NCBI GenBank assembly: GCA_050292235.1 | Contig: JBNKLG010000046.1 | Location: forward strand, 1-21,059 | Reading direction: 5' to 3' | Source of the DNA: JBNKLG01 sp050292235 | GTDB taxonomy: Bacteria; Pseudomonadota; Gammaproteobacteria; Chromatiales; Chromatiaceae | Length of the DNA: 21,059 nt | Shown: piece after piece, positions 15,928 through 21,059 of the stretch | Numbering within the stretch: the first letter of the stretch is position 1 | How the letters are laid out: each line of letters opens with the position of its first letter | Translations under genes and position numbers: made by a program | The notes under the pieces: model-generated | Told to the model about the DNA's origin: nothing | The model's database searches: none | The model's input: the letters and a program-made list of their open reading frames with translations, nothing else

Positions 15928-15941
15928 TTGATATAAATCAA
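15928..15941. promoter_or_regulatory. Perfect FNR/ANR-type binding site
   Basis: TTGATATAAATCAA fits the FNR consensus TTGAT-N4-ATCAA at every defined position, and CRP-type sites less well. It lies about 160 bases upstream of the sulP start and about 106 bases upstream of the transcription start predicted from the weak promoter. That is further than usual for direct activation, so an unseen promoter or a repressor role is possible. It suggests oxygen-responsive control of the sulP-trhP unit. Confidence 0.5.
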
Positions 15942-16097
15942 TCAACTACACAACACTTGCAACACAAGCCCACCCACTTGTGCCTCAAAAACAAGTTCAC
16001 CACTAGCTGTTACAGAAATTTTACTCTGCCATAGGTAAAAATTGGGTTAAAGCCAGGCCACAATACGGCTGGCACAACAGAGAATGCTCTTAGCAAC

Positions 16098-16174
16098 GTA
16101 GGGTGGATAAGCGCAACGCTATCCACCAAGGTCGCACCGGGAATTGGTGGATGCGCTCTGCTTATCCACCCTAC
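16098..16174. repeat. REP-like inverted pair, family B
   Basis: A 77-base near-perfect inverted repeat. Both arms begin GTAGGGTGGATAAGC and end ATCCACCAA, differing only in the 7-8 bases between. Each arm also folds on itself (GGTGGAT with ATCCACC). Closely similar GTAGGGTGGATAAGCG repeats are widespread in proteobacterial intergenic regions. It is unrelated in sequence to the pair at 12646-12725, though it shares the GTAG head. Confidence 0.7.
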
Positions 16175-16187
16175 AGCATTGGCATCG

Positions 16188-16213
16188 GGTTACGCTACGC
16201 TAACCTGACCTAC
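16188..16213 (-). repeat. Single REP-like unit overlapping a stop codon
   Basis: On the minus strand this reads GTAGGTCA followed by the hairpin GGTTA/TAACC (16205-16188). It is a third GTAG-headed unit beside the family B pair. The TAG of its head (16212-16210) is the stop codon of the minus-strand gene that ends here, so the repeat may have set the C-terminus of that protein. It could also help terminate or stabilise the uup operon mRNA. Confidence 0.45.
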
Positions 16214-16722
16214 TCTGCTAAAGGAGAATCAGCAGGGAGATCAAGATACTCCACCTTAAAGCTGCCATATTTGAGTTTTTCGACCACTTCAAAGCCGTAA
16301 CTGGGATACCAGCCCCAGGAGTGGCTTTGCAGATCCCGCAAGGCGCGCCATTGGGCCTCGGACAGGGATTTTGGACTGAAGCCACAGCCGTAGTTGACCC
16401 GCCGTTTTCCCCCTTTGATTTGGTAATCTGCCTTCACCACAATCACATAGGCAAAGGGGTAATTGCTGGTGGTTTGGGTGCTGATGATATCGACGTTTTT
16501 CCAGTAATGGTCGTAGCCCTTTTCCCGCAGAATCGCTTCCCCCGCTGCGATGGCCTGTTGCGGATGATCCTTTCCCGTAATCAGCACATAATCCAGGGTA
16601 CTGCCCTGGAACTTGGCCATGACACACGCGGCCCCACCCATTTTGACCGGGCGATCGTTACCCGCCCAGGCCAACGGAGAGAGCAACAACAGCCAGAGCA
16701 GCAGCCAGGCGTCCTGCCTCAC
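16210..16722 (-). CDS. Unknown exported protein
   Basis: A 170-residue protein with a clear signal peptide (MRQDAWLLLWLLLLSPLAWA-GN, cleavage near residue 20). I do not recognise the family. The mature part has strands such as LDYVLITGKD and YPFAYVIVVKADYQIKGGKRRVNYGCGFS, then a tryptophan-rich helix (EAQWRALRDLQSHSWGW). Only two cysteines remain (33 and 113), which could form one disulfide in the periplasm. The start is GTG, overlapping the stop of the preceding gene as GTGA, so it is the third gene of the uup operon. The stop lies inside a REP-like unit. Confidence 0.7.
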   Translation of the reverse strand: MRQDAWLLLWLLLLSPLAWAGNDRPVKMGGAACVMAKFQGSTLDYVLITGKDHPQQAIAAGEAILREKGYDHYWKNVDIISTQTTSNYPFAYVIVVKADYQIKGGKRRVNYGCGFSPKSLSEAQWRALRDLQSHSWGWYPSYGFEVVEKLKYGSFKVEYLDLPADSPLAE

Positions 16723-17279
16723 TGCACCCCACCCTGGGATTCATAATGGGGGCCCACCCAAAACAGCTGGTTATCACCCGCCTTGGACAAGAGCACCTTG
16801 GCCACCACGTGCCCTGGGCCGGTCTGCCAGCGCAATATCTGTTCATCCAATTCTGCCCCCTGCTTTGCCGGTTTGCCATAGACGGCGGCCAGTTGCTCTG
16901 CCAGACGCTCGTGATAGGCCGCCCGATAGTTGAGCTTGATCATCTCCAGATGGCCGTCCCGATTGAAAAAGAAGGTGATGAAGCGGGCAGGCAGGCCATT
17001 GAAAGCTGCGATGTGGCCGAAACAGTGCTCGCCCGCTGCGTCCGGCTTTTGATCTTTCTCACACGCCAGCTCCAGTTTGGGATAGATGTGACGGATGTCT
17101 TCGATTTTCTCTTCCCCGCGGAGGGCCGCAAAATCCAGATTTACGGTCGGATTGCCCCGCAGTTTCAGCAAGGTGACATCCAGCCAGCGTTGGCCCTGGT
17201 CATCAAACAGCACCCAGGCCAGGGGGAGCAGGAGCAAAAAGATCAGCAGCAGCTTCAGGGCAAGTTTGTAGCGAATCAT
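16719..17279 (-). CDS. Unknown membrane-anchored protein
   Basis: A 186-residue protein with an N-terminal hydrophobic segment (about 7-25) that could be an uncleaved anchor or signal peptide; the rest would be periplasmic. I do not recognise the family. It has two cysteines (73 and 86) and a pattern near residues 119-136, NYRAAYHERLAEQLAAVYGKP, like the L...YG.P element seen in several small exported proteins. The start chosen is the ATG at 17279, which overlaps the uup stop as TGATG; seven more codons upstream are possible but lie inside uup. It is coupled to uup and to the exported protein after it. Confidence 0.7.
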   Translation of the reverse strand: MIRYKLALKLLLIFLLLLPLAWVLFDDQGQRWLDVTLLKLRGNPTVNLDFAALRGEEKIEDIRHIYPKLELACEKDQKPDAAGEHCFGHIAAFNGLPARFITFFFNRDGHLEMIKLNYRAAYHERLAEQLAAVYGKPAKQGAELDEQILRWQTGPGHVVAKVLLSKAGDNQLFWVGPHYESQGGVQ

Positions 17280-19177
17280 CAGGCCTCCAGCGCTTCCCAA
17301 CGTTCATAGGCGGTAGCCAGATCGGTCTCCAGCCGGTTCATAGTGATATTCAACTGCGCCAGTTCGTCCCCATCCGTCTGATAAAGCGCCGGATCGGATA
17401 GCCGTTGTTGCACGGCAGCCAGCTCTGCCTCCATCTGTTCGATGCGCTGGGGCAATTGCTCCAGATCGCGCTGATCCTTATAGCTGAGTTTTTTCGGTTT
17501 AGGTGCCGCTGACTTGGGTTCAGTCTGGGGTTCGGGCCGTACGGCTTTGGGCTTGGTGGGGGCCAGCTTTTCTTCGATCGATTCAGGCCGCTGGCGCAGC
17601 CAATCCGAATAGCCGCCCACATAGTCCCCGATGCGCCCGCCCCCTTCAAACACCAGACTCGAGGTCACCACATTATCCAGGAAGGCCCGGTCATGGCTGA
17701 CCAGCAGCAGGGTGCCCTGGTAGTTGAGCAACAGCTCCTCCAGCAGCTCCAGGGTCTCCACATCCAGGTCGTTGGTGGGTTCGTCCATCACCAGCAGATT
17801 GGCTGGTTTGGCAAAGAGCTTGGCCAGCAGCAGTCGATTGCGTTCACCGCCGGAGAGGGCCTTCACCGGCTGACGCACCCGTGTCGGGCTGAAGAGAAAA
17901 TCCTGTAGATAGGAGATGACGTGACGCGGCTGGCCATCAACCAGAATCTTCTCGCTGCCCCCCGCCACGTTGTCCAGCACCGATTGCTCCTCATCCAGTG
18001 CCTCGCGCAGTTGGTCGAAATAGGCGATCTCCAGATTGGTACCCAGACGCACACTGCCCTGGTCCGGCGTCAAGCGTTCCAGCATCAGCTTGAGCAAAGT
18101 GGATTTGCCGCTGCCGTTGGGGCCGATGAGGCCGATGCGATCACCCCGCATCACCAGGGTCGAGAAACCGTTGACCAGGAGCTGGTTATCCCAGGCATAA
18201 CTGAGGTTTTCTGCCTCGATCACCAGTTTGCCAGAGCGCTCAGCCTCTTGCAGTTGCATCCGCGCCTGGCCCTGCTGAACACGGCGCTGACGGAACTCAT
18301 CGCGCATCTGTTTCAGCGCCCGCACCCTACCCTCGTTACGGGTGCGACGGGCCTTGATGCCCTGACGAATCCAGACCTCCTCCTGGGCCAGTTTCTTGTC
18401 AAACCGCTGATTGGCCTGTTCCTCGGCATGGAGGCGCTCTTCGCGACGACGCAGGTAGTTGTCGTAATCCCCCGGCCAGTCGGTCAGTGCGCCGCGATCC
18501 AGCTCGGAAATGCGGGTCGCCAGGGCACGGAGAAAGGCCCGGTCGTGGGTGACAAAGAGCAAGGCGCCCGACCAGTTGCGCAGAAACTCTTCCAGCCATT
18601 GAATGGCGGCGATGTCCAGGTGATTGGTGGGTTCGTCCAGCAACAGCAGATCTGGCTCCAACACCAGTGCCCGGGCCAGGAGTACCCGGCGCTTCAGCCC
18701 ACCGGAAAGATGGCCAAAATCTTCGTCTTCAGGCAGTTCCAGCCGCGACAGCACCTTCTCCACCCGCTGCTCCAACTGCCAGCCATCGACGGCCTCCAAC
18801 TGCTGCTGCACCTGGGCCAGTTGGTTCAGCGCCGACTCAGTAGGATCGTCGGCCACCGCCTGTGTCGCCCGATGGTAGGCCATCAACAACTCGCCCACAC
18901 CGGCCAAACCGCTGGCCACTACCTCGAACACCGTGCCCTGGGTATCCTCGGGCACCGCCTGCTCCAGCCGGGCTACCCGCATACCTTGAGTCAGGATGCG
19001 CTCACCGGCATCGGCCTGAATCTCACCGGCAATCACCCGCATCAAGGTCGACTTGCCCGTACCGTTGCGACCAATAAGGCAGACCCGCTCGCCCGGTTCG
19101 ATGGAGAAGCCCACATCGTTCAGCAGAGGATCAGCCCCATAGGCCAGTTGAATGTTTTTCAGTGTCAGAATTGGCAT
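17279..19177 (-). CDS. uup: ABC-F ATPase Uup
   Basis: A 632-residue soluble ABC-F protein with two ATPase domains and no membrane part. Walker A motifs are GRNGTGKST (36-44) and GPNGSGKST (352-360), signatures LSGG (157-160) and LSGGER (441-446), and Walker B motifs LLLLDEPTNH and LLVMDEPTND with catalytic E182 and E466. The interdomain arm is at about 236-315. A charged, proline-rich linker (about 535-562) leads to a coiled-coil C-terminal domain (KLSYKDQRDLEQLPQRIEQME...), the mark of Uup rather than EttA. Uup acts on ribosomes or branched DNA in E. coli. The ATG at 19177 fits the family start; an upstream start at 19204 has no support. Two unknown exported genes overlap downstream. Confidence 0.93.
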   Translation of the reverse strand: MPILTLKNIQLAYGADPLLNDVGFSIEPGERVCLIGRNGTGKSTLMRVIAGEIQADAGERILTQGMRVARLEQAVPEDTQGTVFEVVASGLAGVGELLMAYHRATQAVADDPTESALNQLAQVQQQLEAVDGWQLEQRVEKVLSRLELPEDEDFGHLSGGLKRRVLLARALVLEPDLLLLDEPTNHLDIAAIQWLEEFLRNWSGALLFVTHDRAFLRALATRISELDRGALTDWPGDYDNYLRRREERLHAEEQANQRFDKKLAQEEVWIRQGIKARRTRNEGRVRALKQMRDEFRQRRVQQGQARMQLQEAERSGKLVIEAENLSYAWDNQLLVNGFSTLVMRGDRIGLIGPNGSGKSTLLKLMLERLTPDQGSVRLGTNLEIAYFDQLREALDEEQSVLDNVAGGSEKILVDGQPRHVISYLQDFLFSPTRVRQPVKALSGGERNRLLLAKLFAKPANLLVMDEPTNDLDVETLELLEELLLNYQGTLLLVSHDRAFLDNVVTSSLVFEGGGRIGDYVGGYSDWLRQRPESIEEKLAPTKPKAVRPEPQTEPKSAAPKPKKLSYKDQRDLEQLPQRIEQMEAELAAVQQRLSDPALYQTDGDELAQLNITMNRLETDLATAYERWEALEA

Positions 19178-19306
19178 CGGCCCATGATACCCGATCCCGA
19201 CCACAGCAAATGGCTGTTAATTTGGCCCAATGGGTATAGACTCAGTGAGCACCCGAGAAAAATCCTCTGGGCACACCACCTTTATGAATTCAGGAGATCA
19301 ATAGTG

Positions 19307-19468
19307 ATGAAAAAAGTGATGACCCTCGCATTTTCCACCCTCTTCGTTTTCGGCCTGGCCCTGGCCTCATTCAACGCATCAGCCACTGGATACGTCTCCA
19401 GTTCCTATGGCAAAGTCAAAACCAGCGGTGGTTCCTGTGTGAAAGGTTCCGGCAGGGTGAACTGCTAG
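19307..19468 (+). CDS. Small secreted cationic two-cysteine peptide
   Basis: A 53-residue precursor I do not recognise. Residues 1-26 are a classic signal peptide (MKKVMTLAFSTLFVFGLALA..., cleavage after ASA). The mature peptide of about 27 residues, TGYVSSSYGKVKTSGGSCVK followed by GSGRVNC, has no acidic residue, four basic ones, many Ser/Gly and two cysteines that could close a ten-residue gap at the C-terminus. An AGGAG site (19292-19296) precedes two possible starts, GTG at 19304 (seven bases) and ATG at 19307 (ten). A TATAGA at 19235-19240 could be a -10. A strong terminator follows the stop. Such a stand-alone unit suggests a real, well-expressed gene. Confidence 0.75.
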   Translation: MKKVMTLAFSTLFVFGLALASFNASATGYVSSSYGKVKTSGGSCVKGSGRVNC

Positions 19469-19477
19469 TTTTTTTTT

Positions 19478-19504
19478 GGCGCCAGGCCATACCTGGCGCC
19501 TTTT
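19478..19504 (+). terminator. Intrinsic terminator of the small peptide gene
   Basis: A perfect 9-base stem GGCGCCAGG/CCTGGCGCC (19478-19486 and 19492-19500) with a 5-base loop is followed by TTTT. It starts nine bases after the stop. Nine T residues also precede the stem. It faces the convergent methyltransferase gene but lacks the A-to-T symmetry needed to serve both strands well. Confidence 0.85.
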
Positions 19505-19508
19505 CCCC

Positions 19509-20114
19509 TCAATCTACCGACTTTTCCAACACCCAGCCCAACTCCTCGACACCACCCGACCGGGGCCATACCAGAGCGTCTTGCTGTGGCCAACGCCAAC
19601 GCCGCTCAGAAAACAGTTCACGCATCGCTTGTGAATCACAATGATAGGGCGGCCCGCCTTCCCGTCCTGTCTGCATGAAGAGGGCATAAAGCTGGCCTCC
19701 CGGTTTGAGCCAGCGATATAGCCGCGCCTCGTATTCCGGCCAATGCTCAGGGCTCAGAGCGCAGAGGCAGGTTTGTTCGTAAATGGCATCGAAGGGAGCC
19801 GCTGGCTCCCATTTCAGCAGATCGGCTTGCAGCACTTCAGCCTTCAACCCTTGCTCGGCCAGGGATTGGCGCAGTCGAGCCACGGGTGTCGGCGCAATGT
19901 CTACCGCCGTCACTTCGTGGCCCGCTGCCACTAGCACAGCAACTTCGTGACCATGTCCGCAACCTGGAACCAGTACGCACCCAGGTCGCATGGTCTCTAT
20001 CCAATGATCCAGAGCCGGACTGGAGACACCCTGATCCCAACCCGTCTGACCACTGAGGTAGCGATTTTCCCAATCGCCATGACGGGAACAACTGAATTCC
20101 TGATCATTGGACAT
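19509..20114 (-). CDS. Thiopurine-methyltransferase-family SAM methyltransferase
   Basis: A 201-residue class I methyltransferase of the TPMT family (PF05724). The entry DWENRYLSGQTGWDQGVSSPALDHW (residues 14-38) is the family signature, with the SAM-binding motif VLVPGCGHGHEV (47-58), the acidic VDI (71-73) and QADLLKW (96-102). Bacterial relatives methylate thiols, selenium or tellurium compounds, or small toxic anions; the substrate here cannot be told. The ATG at 20114 was preferred; a TTG at 20132 would add six residues. It converges on the secreted peptide gene and is divergent from trpB2, 75 bases away. Confidence 0.83.
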   Translation of the reverse strand: MSNDQEFSCSRHGDWENRYLSGQTGWDQGVSSPALDHWIETMRPGCVLVPGCGHGHEVAVLVAAGHEVTAVDIAPTPVARLRQSLAEQGLKAEVLQADLLKWEPAAPFDAIYEQTCLCALSPEHWPEYEARLYRWLKPGGQLYALFMQTGREGGPPYHCDSQAMRELFSERRWRWPQQDALVWPRSGGVEELGWVLEKSVD

Positions 20115-20189
20115 TAGAGACTGGCCTCTCAAGACAAATTGGGTTCATCATAGAGGGGCAAACCACCTCACAACAACCCTAGAGTGTTC

Positions 20190-21059
20190 ATGCAAACCAA
20201 GATCCTGCTGCCCGAATCCGAGATGCCGACCCATTGGTACAATGTCATTGCCGACATGCCCAATCCCCCCGCCCCTTATCTGGGGCCGGATGGCAACCCG
20301 ATTCCTCCAGAGGCCATGCTCTCCATTTTCCCGGAGGCACTGGTGCAGCAGGAGGTCAGCGGCGAGCGTTGGATTGAGATCCCCGAGCCAGTGCGGGATG
20401 CGCTACGACTCTGGCGCCCTTCCCCTCTTTATCGCGCCCATCGCCTGGAAGCGGCACTCAAGACCCCCGCCAAGATCTATTACAAGAACGAGGCAGTCAG
20501 TCCCGCCGGATCACACAAGCCCAACACGGCGGTTGCCCAGGCCTATTACAACCAACAGGCAGGCATCAAGCGCCTGGCCACGGAGACCGGCGCCGGTCAG
20601 TGGGGCTGTTCTCTGGCCCTGGCTGGACAGATGTTCGGGCTGGATGTGCGGGTCTATATGGTCAAGGTCAGCTACGAGCAAAAGCCCTATCGTCGCTCCA
20701 TGATGCAGACCTGGGGAGCCGAGGTTTTCCCCAGCCCCACAGAGATGACCAACGCCGGACGCCAGATTCTCACCGCCCACCCGGACTCCCCCGGCTCTCT
20801 GGGCATTGCCATTTCCGAGGCAGTGGAAGAGGCCGCAGGACGAGATGACACCAACTACGCCCTCGGTTCGGTGCTCAACCATGTGCTGTTGCATCAGACC
20901 ATCATCGGCGAAGAGGCGAAAAAGCAGATGGCCCTGGCCGGTGATTATCCCGACATCATCTACGCCCCTTGCGGTGGTGGCTCCAACTTTGGCGGCATCG
21001 CCTTCCCCTTCTTCGCCGACAAGGCGGGTGGCACCCAAATGGAACTGGTGGGGGTGGAA
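20190..21059 (+). CDS. TrpB2-type tryptophan synthase beta chain, partial
   Basis: The first 290 residues of a PLP-dependent enzyme that runs off the right edge (family length about 450). The N-terminal KILLPESEMPTHWYNVIADMP and WRPSPLYRAHRLEAALKTPAKIYYK blocks are of TrpB2 rather than the usual TrpB. The PLP lysine is K110 in SPAGSHKPNTA, the catalytic glutamate is E132 in TETGAGQWG, and the phosphate loop is CGGGSNFGG (261-269). TrpB2 makes tryptophan from indole and serine and usually has no TrpA bound to it. No trpA or other trp gene lies to its left. The ATG at 20190 matches the family start; only a weak AGAG ribosome site precedes it. Confidence 0.92.
   Translation, partial: MQTKILLPESEMPTHWYNVIADMPNPPAPYLGPDGNPIPPEAMLSIFPEALVQQEVSGERWIEIPEPVRDALRLWRPSPLYRAHRLEAALKTPAKIYYKNEAVSPAGSHKPNTAVAQAYYNQQAGIKRLATETGAGQWGCSLALAGQMFGLDVRVYMVKVSYEQKPYRRSMMQTWGAEVFPSPTEMTNAGRQILTAHPDSPGSLGIAISEAVEEAAGRDDTNYALGSVLNHVLLHQTIIGEEAKKQMALAGDYPDIIYAPCGGGSNFGGIAFPFFADKAGGTQMELVGVE

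Larger units (their letters stand above)
15766..16209. other. Intergenic region upstream of sulP
   Basis: A 444-base AT-rich stretch without a gene. From the sulP side it holds a weak promoter, a perfect FNR-type box, a 6-base hairpin CACAAG/CTTGTG (15963-15982), another hairpin GCCAG/CTGGC (16052-16073) and then REP-like units that close the 3' side of the uup operon. No ORF with coding character was seen. Confidence 0.6.

Noticed and set aside
17921..19468. 515-codon plus-strand frame ending in the small peptide gene
   Set aside because: Most of it is antisense to uup. Only the last 53 codons, with their own ribosome site and signal peptide, look real.
1..21059. CRISPR array, tRNA, rRNA or complete prophage/IS
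   Set aside because: No regularly spaced direct repeats, tRNA-like cloverleaf with GGTTCGA arm, rRNA sequence, transposase or integrase was found by reading the window.

Overview
The window looks like a piece of a moderately GC-rich gammaproteobacterial chromosome. The RimK, Uup, TrhP (YegQ), YcgN and Sdh proteins all read as gammaproteobacterial types, and the gene set is free-living housekeeping rather than phage or plasmid. A sulfur- or respiration-oriented gammaproteobacterium would fit, given the SulP transporter with an FNR-type box, the TrpB2-type enzyme and the many exported small proteins. The sequence alone does not settle the genus.

Layout. (1) 1-490: an AT-rich, foreign-looking left edge with one hypothetical ORF and a short sequence resembling an insertion-sequence end, which runs into the stop codon of the next gene. 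(2) 488-3915, minus: a periplasmic sugar-type binding protein translationally coupled to a membrane GGDEF/EAL protein, a probable ligand-sensing c-di-GMP switch. (3) 4126-7045, plus: sdhC-sdhD-sdhA-ycgN in a tightly overlapping operon with no sdhB. (4) 7099-9150: an exported alpha/beta hydrolase (minus), a SpoIIAA/STAS-like protein (plus) and a DCC-family thiol-disulfide protein (plus) with a promoter built around a long palindrome. (5) 12550-9164, minus: rimB-rimK-M14 desuccinylase-like-CorA, one operon behind a plausible sigma70 promoter. It would add, trim and perhaps hydrolyse glutamate tails on proteins. (6) 15765-12742, minus: a SulP/STAS anion permease followed directly by the tRNA-hydroxylation protein gene trhP. 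A perfect FNR-type box lies upstream. (7) 16098-16213: REP-like palindromic units with GTAG heads; a second unrelated REP pair sits at 12646-12725. (8) 19177-16210, minus: uup (ABC-F) overlapping two unknown exported or membrane-anchored genes. (9) 19307-19504, plus: a tiny secreted cationic peptide gene with its own strong terminator. (10) 20114-19509, minus: a thiopurine-methyltransferase-family methyltransferase. (11) 20190 to the right edge, plus: a TrpB2-type PLP enzyme, cut by the window.

The best candidates for little-described biology are the binding-protein/GGDEF-EAL pair, the four-gene rim operon with an added M14-type hydrolase, the sdh operon in which ycgN stands where sdhB would be expected, and the 53-residue secreted peptide gene. 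No rRNA, tRNA, CRISPR array or complete mobile element was seen. Function calls come from recognising motifs and families by eye; no database search was run.
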